A DNA stretch of 24,346 nt from a virus. The first letter of the stretch is position 1. Each line of letters begins with the position of its first letter. The notes under the pieces are model-generated. The model was not told the DNA's origin. It made no database searches and was given only the letters and a program-made list of their open reading frames with translations. The DNA lies in IMG/VR virus record IMGVR_UViG_3300048686_000433, positions 1 to 24,346 of that record, one strand, 5' to 3'. This document shows positions 7,798-13,679 of the stretch, piece by piece. The translations under genes and the position numbers were made by a program.

Positions 7798-8643
7798 ATG
7801 AAGAAGGATCCTAGAACTATAGTCGATGTAAGCCAGGATCCAGGCTTACATAGAGTGCCTGTTGAAACTTTAGTTAAAAAGCCATGGCAACCTGTAATCA
7901 TTCCTAAATACCACTGGGTACCTGATAAATTAGATGTTCGTGACTACAGGTATCAAGTGTCCAATGCCAGTCAAAAATCTGTAATTGACTTAAGGCCGTA
8001 TTGCACGCCTATTGAGAATCAAGGTAACTTGGGAAGTTGTACTGGTCAGGCAATCGCAGGTGCTATTGAGTTATTAAACAAAAGAAGTGGCAAGCAGAAT
8101 GATATAAGCAGGTTGTTTATTTACTATTATGAAAGAGCATTAATCGGAACCATTCATTATGATTCGGGTGCTTATATACGAGACGGCATAAAGGTAACAA
8201 ATAAACAAGGAGCACCACTAGAAAAATTTTGGCCCTATAACATTCAAAAATTTAGAAATCAACCCTCTAGTAGTGCAATTAACGATGCATTAGTACGTAC
8301 AGTAAAACGATACGAACGAATAGCCGATCATAATGGATGCTTAGATGCTATTACTAATGGATTTCCTGTTGTGATAGGATTCAAAGTTTATTCAAGTTTT
8401 GAATCTAGAAATGTTGCTAGATCAGGTATTATGCCATATCCTAATATAAGACAAGAAAGAATGTTGGGGGGTCATGCTGTATTGCTTGTAGGATATAACA
8501 AATCCAAACAAGTGTATATTGCAAGAAATAGTTGGGGTGCTGGTTGGGGTGATGCAGGATATTTTTATATGCCGTTTCAGGTCATACAAAACAAATCAAT
8601 GAGTAGTGACTTTTGGATAATAAAAGAAGTGAACAACCCATAA
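7798..8643 (+). CDS. Papain-family (C1A) cysteine peptidase
   Basis: A 281-residue protein with a complete papain active site: oxyanion Gln75 in ENQGNLGS, nucleophile Cys81 in SCTGQA, His226 in GGHAVLLVGYN and Asn244 in ARNSWGAGWG. The order and spacing fit the C1A family (VIDLRPYCTPIENQG is the typical start of the mature domain near 62-76). The 60 residues before it hold HWVPDKLDVRDYRY, a short segment common in stand-alone bacterial and viral C1 peptidases, and could be a pro-segment. There is no signal peptide or transmembrane helix. It follows the giant fibre gene and ends at a strong terminator, so it may be a late product, for example for virion maturation or for attacking host proteins. 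Substrate unknown. Confidence 0.88.
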   Translation: MKKDPRTIVDVSQDPGLHRVPVETLVKKPWQPVIIPKYHWVPDKLDVRDYRYQVSNASQKSVIDLRPYCTPIENQGNLGSCTGQAIAGAIELLNKRSGKQNDISRLFIYYYERALIGTIHYDSGAYIRDGIKVTNKQGAPLEKFWPYNIQKFRNQPSSSAINDALVRTVKRYERIADHNGCLDAITNGFPVVIGFKVYSSFESRNVARSGIMPYPNIRQERMLGGHAVLLVGYNKSKQVYIARNSWGAGWGDAGYFYMPFQVIQNKSMSSDFWIIKEVNNP

Positions 8644-8669
8644 AAAAAGTTCCTTTCGGAACTTTTTTA
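8642..8669. terminator. Bidirectional intrinsic terminator between convergent genes
   Basis: AAAAAAAGTTCC, loop TTTC and GGAACTTTTTT form a perfect hairpin with A-tract and T-tract flanks, so it can end transcripts on both strands. It overlaps the protease stop on the plus strand and the end of the 67-residue gene on the minus strand. The same design with a TTTC loop recurs at 11556-11580. Confidence 0.9.
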
Positions 8670-8870
8670 TTTTACTTTTGCTAATGAGTGTTTAGCATAT
8701 TTTTCTAAACACATTGCGGGAATGTCTCCCCAAGGATACTCCATATAGAAGGGACAACCTTCACGCCATTTGTTATTTTCTAGAAAGTATTTCAACTCAG
8801 ACAAATCTTCAACAGACGCGGGATTAAATTCGCGCCGTTGATGAACATTCATAAGTCTTGTAAGTTTCAT
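8667..8870 (-). CDS. Small conserved-looking phage protein (67 aa)
   Basis: A 67-residue, Arg/Lys-rich protein with a distinctive centre: REGCPFYMEYPWGDIPAMCLEKYA (aromatic and proline-rich, two Cys). No family is recognised. Its stop lies in the terminator shared with the protease gene. The start at 8868-8870 has no evident Shine-Dalgarno. A GC-rich hairpin (8879-8894) sits nine bases upstream, between it and the 128-residue gene, so initiation may depend on read-through translation or on structure. It is the last gene of the minus-strand block. Real by position, codon use and lack of any better frame, but function is unknown. Confidence 0.6.
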   Translation of the reverse strand: MKLTRLMNVHQRREFNPASVEDLSELKYFLENNKWREGCPFYMEYPWGDIPAMCLEKYAKHSLAKVK

Positions 8871-8878
8871 ATGGTAAG

Positions 8879-8894
8879 AGGGGCCGAGGCCCCT
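8879..8894. other. GC-rich hairpin in an intergenic gap
   Basis: AGGGGC and GCCCCT flank a four-base loop (CGAG on the plus strand, CTCG on the minus strand). There is no T-tract on either side. It lies between two minus-strand genes, close to the start codon of the downstream one, so a role in partial termination, mRNA stability or control of initiation is possible. Confidence 0.5.
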
Positions 8895-8906
8895 ATCCTA
8901 TTTTGA

Positions 8907-9293
8907 TTATTCAGAAACAGCCTGAAGAACCTGCTCGGGGGTAACTTCAGCAGTAGCCTTCTTAGCACGTGCCTTGATAGCATCGATGCTAGGCTTAGCC
9001 TTAGCCTTAGGCACTTTGACCTTGACAGTACCCTTGCTTGCTTCCTTCTCACGATCAGAAAGTGCATCACTGATTGTAGCCTGATCCTCAGCACTTGCGA
9101 ACTCATTTAGAGTAAGCATATACTTGAGTGCCTCGACCTTGGTCATCTCACTGGGCAACTCTACGAAGTCAGCACGGGTTGCGCCACCTTTAGTGAATTG
9201 CTTGATACGGCGAACCATATCATCAGTAAAACGAACCTTAGCATTTCCATTGTGAACAGTAATACCAGCGACTTTAAAAGTTTGATTAGCCAT
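8907..9293 (-). CDS. Phage protein of unknown function with basic Ala/Lys-rich tail (128 aa)
   Basis: The N-terminal half (MANQTFKVAGITVHNGNAKVRFTDD) looks like a small beta-rich domain, then MVRRIKQFTKGGATRADFVELPSEMTKVEA, which could be a helical pair. The last 45 residues are low-complexity and basic (KGTVKVKVPKAKAKP, then helices rich in Ala and Lys), as in nucleic-acid-binding tails. I do not recognise a named family. AAGGA lies eight bases before ATG 9291-9293, a strong ribosome-binding site. It has its own near-consensus promoter at 9351-9379 with a perfect operator-like inverted repeat, so it is likely transcribed separately and regulated. GC content is clearly higher than in the plus-strand genes. 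Confidence 0.75.
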   Translation of the reverse strand: MANQTFKVAGITVHNGNAKVRFTDDMVRRIKQFTKGGATRADFVELPSEMTKVEALKYMLTLNEFASAEDQATISDALSDREKEASKGTVKVKVPKAKAKPSIDAIKARAKKATAEVTPEQVLQAVSE

Positions 9294-9340
9294 TTATGTT
9301 TTCCTTTACATGTAGACTAGGGTTAATAAAAAGTCATTAC

Positions 9341-9379
9341 GACATTTACTATTGTATATCCGGGCGTAGTAAATGTCAA
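9341..9379 (-). promoter_or_regulatory. Sigma70 promoter with embedded inverted repeat (operator candidate)
   Basis: On the minus strand TTGACA (9379-9374), a 17-base spacer and TACAAT (9356-9351) form a near-consensus promoter for the gene starting at 9293. GACATTTACT (9341-9350) and AGTAAATGTC (9368-9377) are a perfect 10-bp inverted repeat. One arm overlaps the -35 hexamer and the other abuts the -10 hexamer, the usual layout for a repressor-controlled promoter. The leader would be about 50 bases. Confidence 0.8.
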
Positions 9380-9397
9380 CCATTAATTTGCCCGAAT

Positions 9398-9553
9398 TTA
9401 TGCAAGATTAGCGGATTCGCTAATCAACAACCGACCATACAAGGCCTTGGCCATTTGAATGGCCTCATACTGATTACTAGCATTAACATACATTCGACCG
9501 AAACCTGCACCCGGCTCATCCTTGTACTTCACAAGTACCCAATATTGGTTCAT
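9398..9553 (-). CDS. Small phage protein (51 aa)
   Basis: A 51-residue frame starting MNQYWVLVKYKDEPGAGFG. It has a beta-strand-like N-terminus with a YEAIQMAKALYG helix, which looks like the common 'strand-helix' mini-domain of small phage proteins. It is real because GGAG lies eight bases before ATG 9551-9553 and the start overlaps the stop of the preceding gene by ATGA. It is the last gene of a three-gene operon (10231 to 9398) read from the promoter at 10265-10293. It ends about 20 bases before the next promoter. Function unknown. Confidence 0.7.
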   Translation of the reverse strand: MNQYWVLVKYKDEPGAGFGRMYVNASNQYEAIQMAKALYGRLLISESANLA

Positions 9554-9780
9554 TGCATTTCTCCAGTAAGTGTAAATTTACCCAAAACAGCCTTTGCCAT
9601 CGACAAATCCTCGATGGGTTTTTCGGCACTCAATTGCATATCAATTTCATTTTGTGCCTTATCCAACAAGGACACTACATACTCAAATTCTTGATCGGAT
9701 GCACCCTCACACCATTTCGCAAAAGCCAGATTATCCATTTGAAGGAATGTTGAGAGGGTAGTCCTATCCCAGTTATTCAT
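9550..9780 (-). CDS. Small acidic phage protein (76 aa)
   Basis: A 76-residue acidic protein, predicted mostly helical: STFLQMDNLAFAKWCEG and DQEFEYVVSLLDKAQNEIDMQL could be two amphipathic helices. No family is recognised. It starts one base after the TAA of the 149-residue gene and its TGA overlaps the next ATG by four bases, so all three are likely translationally coupled. Plus-strand frames over the same DNA (to about 9753) are shadows, since they lack a ribosome-binding site and have unusual composition. Confidence 0.75.
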   Translation of the reverse strand: MNNWDRTTLSTFLQMDNLAFAKWCEGASDQEFEYVVSLLDKAQNEIDMQLSAEKPIEDLSMAKAVLGKFTLTGEMQ

Positions 9781-9781
9781 A

Positions 9782-10231
9782 TTACACCGTCACCTTTTCC
9801 CAAGAACCGGTCACTTCATAGGGCTTGTTCCACTTACCAACGTTAAGGTCAACGTAGTAGGCAGTGTTAAAATAATCGGTCATCGCATCGGACTCATCAT
9901 ACCAATCAGCCGACTTGAGTGCCCTAAAAGCCTCGGTCAAGAAAGCCTTAGCACTACCCGTGAAGTGCTCCTGAAACCAGTAGGGATTCACATCCATGCT
10001 CTGATTCTTGCGGAGATAATCAATCTGATCCTGAGCCATCTTGCGACCGATATTGCTATCGGCATCGGTCTTGATAAAATTCTCAATAAAATCAATACTG
10101 CCGGACTTGAGGGTCAGCACGATGCTAGAATGATTACGCACCGAAAGCGAACCCTTAACACCATACTTTGCGAGGATGGGCTTGAGGGCGGTTGCAATCT
10201 TTGCCTTGCGTTCTTGATTCATGTAAGCCAT
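9782..10231 (-). CDS. Phage protein of unknown function (149 aa)
   Basis: The first 30 residues (MNQERKAKIATALKPILAKYGVKGS) form a basic helix, then SLSVRNHSSIVLTLKSGSIDFIENF, an alternating beta pattern. The second half holds VNPYWFQEHFTG and ADWYDESDAMTDYFNTAYYVDLNVGKW, an aromatic, conserved-looking region. Proteins of this layout are common in large phages and some plasmids and are normally hypothetical. AAAGGA precedes ATG 10229-10231. It heads a three-gene operon. The promoter at 10265-10293 is a perfect TTGACA-N17-TATAAT, so strong early expression is expected. Its exact task is unknown. Confidence 0.8.
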   Translation of the reverse strand: MAYMNQERKAKIATALKPILAKYGVKGSLSVRNHSSIVLTLKSGSIDFIENFIKTDADSNIGRKMAQDQIDYLRKNQSMDVNPYWFQEHFTGSAKAFLTEAFRALKSADWYDESDAMTDYFNTAYYVDLNVGKWNKPYEVTGSWEKVTV

Positions 10232-10264
10232 TTCGTAGTCCTTTAATTAACTGTCTATGTATGT

Positions 10265-10293
10265 ATTATATACCCAAATCCAATTATTGTCAA
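10265..10293 (-). promoter_or_regulatory. Perfect-consensus sigma70 promoter
   Basis: On the minus strand TTGACA (10293-10288), 17 bases and TATAAT (10270-10265) are both perfect. The spacer ATAATTGGATTTGGGTA matches those at 10591-10619 and 20265-20293 far beyond chance. The transcription start would be near 10258, giving a leader of about 27 bases to ATG 10231. Confidence 0.92.
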
Positions 10294-10297
10294 CCTT

Positions 10298-10561
10298 TTA
10301 CCATTGGTTGTAAATCACCATGTGATCCACTCCGGGAACGTCACCCAACGGGCGATAGATTTGTTGTTCACCGGCCCACTGGTCATAGTCAAACAGTTTG
10401 TCGGCAGGGGTTACGGGTACGAAACGGACTACCTTACCGGTATGATGGCTTTCAACAAAGAAACTCAGTGGCATACCAAAGTATTCACTTGCCAACTTGA
10501 GAACCTTGCGTTCCTTGTCATATTCGCAAAACTTGAGAGAAACAGTCGGGATATCAAACAT
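10298..10561 (-). CDS. Small phage protein (87 aa)
   Basis: An 87-residue protein: MFDIPTVSLKFCEYDKERK, then VLKLASEYFGMPLSFFVES (a strand and helix), and a C-terminal part with VVRFVPVTPADKLFDYDQWAGEQ and DVPGVDHMVIYNQW. A beta-rich small domain seems likely; no family is recognised. It has GGAG about eight bases before ATG 10559-10561 and its own perfect-consensus promoter at 10591-10619. The stop is only five bases from the -35 of the next promoter, so it appears to be a single-gene unit. Plus-strand frames over it are shadows. Confidence 0.75.
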   Translation of the reverse strand: MFDIPTVSLKFCEYDKERKVLKLASEYFGMPLSFFVESHHTGKVVRFVPVTPADKLFDYDQWAGEQQIYRPLGDVPGVDHMVIYNQW

Positions 10562-10590
10562 TTCTAACTCCGTTTTTCAACTATAAGTGT

Positions 10591-10619
10591 ATTATATACC
10601 CAAATACATTTATTGTCAA
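10591..10619 (-). promoter_or_regulatory. Perfect-consensus sigma70 promoter
   Basis: TTGACA (10619-10614), a 17-base spacer ATAAATGTATTTGGGTA and TATAAT (10596-10591) on the minus strand. It belongs to the group of early promoters with a conserved spacer. It drives the 87-residue gene with a leader of about 23 bases. Confidence 0.92.
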
Positions 10620-10621
10620 CC

Positions 10622-10882
10622 TTACTTAATAGAGTAGGTGAACAAAATCCACTTAGCACGATTCAGCATTTGACGGACATCCTCAACGACCATGAAATCG
10701 TAGGATCCACCGTTGTCACTAGACAACATTTCCTGACAATCTGACATGAGGCTTGCGGCATACATTGCAGGACCACTAAAACGGAAAGTAAGACTTTGTT
10801 CTACAGCCTCACGCATTTGGTCTTCGGTGCAACCATACATGCGTACCTCACGCTTTTGTTGCTCGGTCATTGTTGCGTACAT
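10622..10882 (-). CDS. Small phage protein (86 aa)
   Basis: An 86-residue, mainly helical protein. TEQQKREVRMYGCTEDQMREAVEQ would form a charged helical pair, and SGPAMYAASLMSDCQEML and VEDVRQMLNRAKWILF look like amphipathic helices, so a compact helical bundle is likely. No family is recognised. GGAG is placed about seven bases before ATG 10880-10882. The promoter at 10915-10943 precedes it, and its stop abuts the -35 of the next promoter (10614-10619). It is one of several single-gene early units with strong promoters. Confidence 0.75.
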   Translation of the reverse strand: MYATMTEQQKREVRMYGCTEDQMREAVEQSLTFRFSGPAMYAASLMSDCQEMLSSDNGGSYDFMVVEDVRQMLNRAKWILFTYSIK

Positions 10883-10914
10883 ATTTGCTCCATTAGTTAA
10901 CTGTCAATACATGT

Positions 10915-10943
10915 ATTGTAAGCCCAAAATGATTTATTGTCAA
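10915..10943 (-). promoter_or_regulatory. Sigma70 promoter of the shared-spacer group
   Basis: TTGACA (10943-10938), spacer ATAAATCATTTTGGGCT (17 bases) and TACAAT (10920-10915) on the minus strand. It drives the 86-residue gene. The oxygenase-like gene reads in the opposite direction from about 25 bases away. Confidence 0.88.
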
Positions 10944-10953
10944 CCGAAAAAAA

Positions 10954-10961
10954 CATAAATA
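10954..10961 (+). promoter_or_regulatory. T4-late-like box CATAAATA before the oxygenase-like gene
   Basis: CATAAATA at 10954-10961 differs from TATAAATA at one base and lies five bases before ATG 10967. The gene faces away from all neighbours upstream, so it needs a promoter in this gap, and this is the best candidate. The same box-to-ATG distance occurs before the tctC-like gene. Confidence 0.5.
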
Positions 10962-10966
10962 TTTCT

Positions 10967-11557
10967 ATGAATGACTACCACGAAAATGCAATAAAAGGAC
11001 AGATAACAGGTGAGAATAATATTCCACATGGGTTTAACATTGAACCATATTCTTTGTTTCCAAACTTACCCAAATTATCTCAAAAATTTATAGATGATTG
11101 TTTGGCTAGACAAGCAAGTGATTACTCTTTTCTACCTACCGGAAGATTAAATAGAACACCTGTCATTGACCAAGATTGTTTGTTTAATGATAGTCATTTC
11201 ATGAATGAAGCAAGAAAGTATTTTGAATTTATGGGTGCTACCATTCTAAAATTTGATCCAATGACAGTTTTAGATTGGCACAAAGACCCCAGACAATGTG
11301 GTTTAAATTTTCTTTTAAATGAACATAACAACTCTCATACTTTTATGCGTGAAAATCGTGAGGGTTGGAATTATTATATGACTGAATTACATTATGATAT
11401 AGGTGTTCCTATTTTGCTCAACACGCACGTTGAACATTCTACTTACAACTTTGATCCAAATAAAACAAGGTATGTGTTAACAATTTCTTTTGGTAGAAAT
11501 ACAACATACCAAATGGCAAAAGAATACTTACAAAGTTTAATTATATCTGAATACTAA
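10967..11557 (+). CDS. 2-oxoglutarate/Fe(II)-dependent oxygenase-like protein
   Basis: A 196-residue protein whose second half fits the double-stranded beta-helix of 2OG-Fe(II) oxygenases: the HxD metal motif is H105-K-D107 in LDWHKDP, the distal His is most likely H157 in NTHVEHSTYNF, and R168 in KTRYVLTISF would bind 2-oxoglutarate. Spacing (about 50 residues from HxD to His, 11 to Arg) fits the family. The N-terminal third has no recognised domain. Start: ATG 10967 is preferred over TTG 10937, which lies inside the divergent promoter's -35 element. There is no Shine-Dalgarno. It is the only plus-strand gene in the early block and ends at a strong terminator. Related phage oxygenases may hydroxylate proteins or modify other substrates; here the substrate is unknown. 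Confidence 0.7.
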   Translation: MNDYHENAIKGQITGENNIPHGFNIEPYSLFPNLPKLSQKFIDDCLARQASDYSFLPTGRLNRTPVIDQDCLFNDSHFMNEARKYFEFMGATILKFDPMTVLDWHKDPRQCGLNFLLNEHNNSHTFMRENREGWNYYMTELHYDIGVPILLNTHVEHSTYNFDPNKTRYVLTISFGRNTTYQMAKEYLQSLIISEY

Positions 11558-11580
11558 AAAGTCCCTTTCGGGACTTTTTT
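11556..11580. terminator. Bidirectional intrinsic terminator between convergent genes
   Basis: AAAAAGTCCC, loop TTTC and GGGACTTTTTT form a perfect 10-bp hairpin flanked by A and T tracts. It ends the oxygenase transcript and, on the minus strand, the rIIA-rIIB-ATPase operon. It shares its loop and layout with the terminator at 8642-8669. Confidence 0.9.
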
Positions 11581-12637
11581 AAAATGCATCGTAGTTAAAG
11601 AACTTTCGTTCTGGAACCTTTGTCAAAATAACACGGGTACCATTATCTTCAAAGATGAACTTACCATCTTTTGAATTGAAATTAATCAATGCATCGTGGT
11701 TAAACTTAATGTTATGCCAAGGAATATCGTCATTATTGGGATCAGGATCAAATCCGATCTCAATACCTTCGTGGTGCAATGGATTACCATCAAACACTTC
11801 AGTACGATCACCCTTGTCAATAACCTTACCATTATGAATGATAGTGACATTGTAGCGAGTGCCATTATCAAACTCAGGCTTAGCATTCAACATACGCAAT
11901 GCTTCGCTTGGAGTCTCGTTATAACGATTCATTTCTTCAACCAATGCCTTTAGCATGTCAAAGTTGAATTCAGCAAACAAACCTGCAATCTGGCAAATCT
12001 TGTCAATGTATTGCTTGGCGTTCAAATTATCATTGCAGTATTCAATGATAAAATCAACATCAAGGCCCTTGAAGTCAATCATGTAATAGATACGACCAGG
12101 ACGGTTACGCATATGATAATCAACACGCCACTTGTCGTTACATGTAAACATGAACAACTTACGGCTAGGGAACACACCATCCAACAATGTTAGGATGTTC
12201 TCTTGGTCATCACGGTCATAGACCTTTTCAAACTCATCAAACAATACAACACAGGGTTGTTCGATGTTTTGTAGCAATGTGTTAAACTGGTCACCTTGCC
12301 ATGGGCTATTGATAACAATAGTAGGTACACCTTGTTTAGCCAATTCAATGCTAACATTCTTGACAAGAAGGGTCTTACCGCTACCCTTCTCACCAGTCAT
12401 CATAACACCAGTTTGATTTGGACGATCAAGGAAGGTGTTGATGATACGCTGGGTATGCTTGGTGGCATTGCCATAGATTTTCTTTGGGGAAGTGAAATCA
12501 CCAATATGTTCTAGGTAAAGATTACCAAACGGATCCTTTTGAATAGTGTAATTACCAGCCGGCAACTTTTCATGAAGGTTCATAGCCTCCTTAGTTGCAA
12601 CCTTGTAAGTATTACCACTCTTAATAAAATAACTCAT
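11579..12637 (-). CDS. AAA+ ATPase of the rII operon
   Basis: A 352-residue protein. Walker A is GEKGSGKT (82-89), Walker B is VVLFDEFE (130-137) with D134 and E135, sensor 1 is N167 in FTCND, and R178/R182 in MRNRPGR are arginine-finger candidates. The first 80 residues (KVATKEAMNLHEKLPAGNYTI, then GDFTSPKKIYGN) form an N-terminal domain. After the ATPase core there is a helical lid and about 100 acidic residues (EGIEIGFDPDPNNDDIPWHN) that are beta-rich. AAA+ ATPases of this layout often accompany rII-type genes in large phages. It lies 15 bases after rIIB and ends the operon at the terminator 11556-11580. Remodelling of a membrane or DNA complex is possible; the partner is unknown. Confidence 0.88.
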   Translation of the reverse strand: MSYFIKSGNTYKVATKEAMNLHEKLPAGNYTIQKDPFGNLYLEHIGDFTSPKKIYGNATKHTQRIINTFLDRPNQTGVMMTGEKGSGKTLLVKNVSIELAKQGVPTIVINSPWQGDQFNTLLQNIEQPCVVLFDEFEKVYDRDDQENILTLLDGVFPSRKLFMFTCNDKWRVDYHMRNRPGRIYYMIDFKGLDVDFIIEYCNDNLNAKQYIDKICQIAGLFAEFNFDMLKALVEEMNRYNETPSEALRMLNAKPEFDNGTRYNVTIIHNGKVIDKGDRTEVFDGNPLHHEGIEIGFDPDPNNDDIPWHNIKFNHDALINFNSKDGKFIFEDNGTRVILTKVPERKFFNYDAF

Positions 12638-12652
12638 TTTACACCCTGTAAA

Positions 12653-13678
12653 TTAACGGTTCTTAGGCATTGGCCAAGCACCACCTTGAGCATTAAACAC
12701 AGTTCCCGGGGGAGGACTTACCTTACCATCTGGATGGCGAGTCCAACCATCTGGAGTGCTGACATAACGATAACGCTCAGGTCGGTCATCTTCATTATCT
12801 GCTTGACCCTTGTCATAACCTTCTTCATAATTATTTTGTTCAGCGAATGACAAGTCTCTGAGGCTATAATCTTCACCATAGAAACCATCACTATAGCCCT
12901 TAAAGAAAGCACTTGAGCCAGTCTTAGGACCGTACGAGTTAGCATTATGTTGAACAGGCTTCGTAAATTCTACATTATCCTTAACGTCACGCTCAACCTC
13001 GCCGATTACAGTATAACGACATGCACGACCCTTAGCATCATTGTAGTCGCTAGGAATGGACACTACGTCTGCAGGATCAATTTTAACGATAACAGTACGC
13101 TCACCACCGAAACTGCTCAAGTAACTATGACTACAAAAGTGTAGTCCTGCGCTACAGGTATTGTTTCGGTTATCATCAACCATGTTGCGTTCCATTTCAA
13201 CAATACGGCCTACACTATTATCCATAGTGCCAGTATGACAATCCATATAGTTCTCACGCACACGCTTGTATGCCAAGAAGCAACCATCGGGAGTGATGGG
13301 CAAACTATTTTTTTCCAAAAAGCCATAGAGTTCAGTCACAGCCTGGCGACTAGGATTCCTCATGAGATTATTCATGAAGTTGACCATTGGTTCAATGTCA
13401 AACCCATCAGTCAACATTTGAATCATGCGAGTAGCCAAACTATTGTGAAAGGGCATACGCTTCCAGAACATTTCACCATCAACAATTTCAATATTACCTT
13501 TGCTGTAATTGATTACTACCTTAGTAGGGTTAATCAATTCTTTTACACTATCCCAATCGCCTGCCTTGATAGCATCAACGACTTTGGTATAAGCAATATG
13601 GGTCTTGTTGATGGTATGAGGTTGCCCATCGATGACAAGAGTTACATTATCGCCTTGAAGAATAAACGGGTAAGACAT
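12653..13678 (-). CDS. rIIB: rIIB-like protein
   Basis: A 341-residue protein that closely follows the T4 rIIB core: NPSRQAVTELYGFLEKN, ITPDGCFLAYKRVRENYMDCHTG, DNSVGRIVEMER, TCSAGLHFCSHSYL, and VKIDPADVVSIPSDYNDAKGRACRY. T4 rIIB itself starts with a helix-turn-helix segment that I do not see here; instead there is a C-terminal extension of about 110 residues, rich in Gly, Tyr and acidic residues, ending in a Pro-rich segment (KVSPPPGTVFNAQGG). ATG 13676-13678 is chosen over ATG 13702: AAAGGA lies seven bases upstream and it starts one base after the rIIA stop. rIIB with rIIA acts at the host membrane in T4, affecting lysis inhibition and exclusion by lambda Rex. T4 function is known; the function here is inferred. 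Confidence 0.92.
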   Translation of the reverse strand: MSYPFILQGDNVTLVIDGQPHTINKTHIAYTKVVDAIKAGDWDSVKELINPTKVVINYSKGNIEIVDGEMFWKRMPFHNSLATRMIQMLTDGFDIEPMVNFMNNLMRNPSRQAVTELYGFLEKNSLPITPDGCFLAYKRVRENYMDCHTGTMDNSVGRIVEMERNMVDDNRNNTCSAGLHFCSHSYLSSFGGERTVIVKIDPADVVSIPSDYNDAKGRACRYTVIGEVERDVKDNVEFTKPVQHNANSYGPKTGSSAFFKGYSDGFYGEDYSLRDLSFAEQNNYEEGYDKGQADNEDDRPERYRYVSTPDGWTRHPDGKVSPPPGTVFNAQGGAWPMPKNR

Positions 13679-13679
13679 T

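Noticed and set aside
9296-9694. Plus-strand frame of 132 codons across the early minus-strand genes
   Set aside because: It runs antisense to a promoter/operator and two well-supported minus-strand genes, has no ribosome-binding site, and its product has no domain-like pattern.
10261-10945. Three near-identical short elements (10265, 10591, 10915) as a CRISPR-like or insertion repeat
   Set aside because: Spacing of about 325 bases with genes between, and the content is a TTGACA-N17-TATAAT promoter.
10937-10966. TTG 10937 as start of the oxygenase-like gene
   Set aside because: TTG 10937 lies in the divergent promoter's -35 element and adds ten residues without family support; ATG 10967 follows a TAAATA box.
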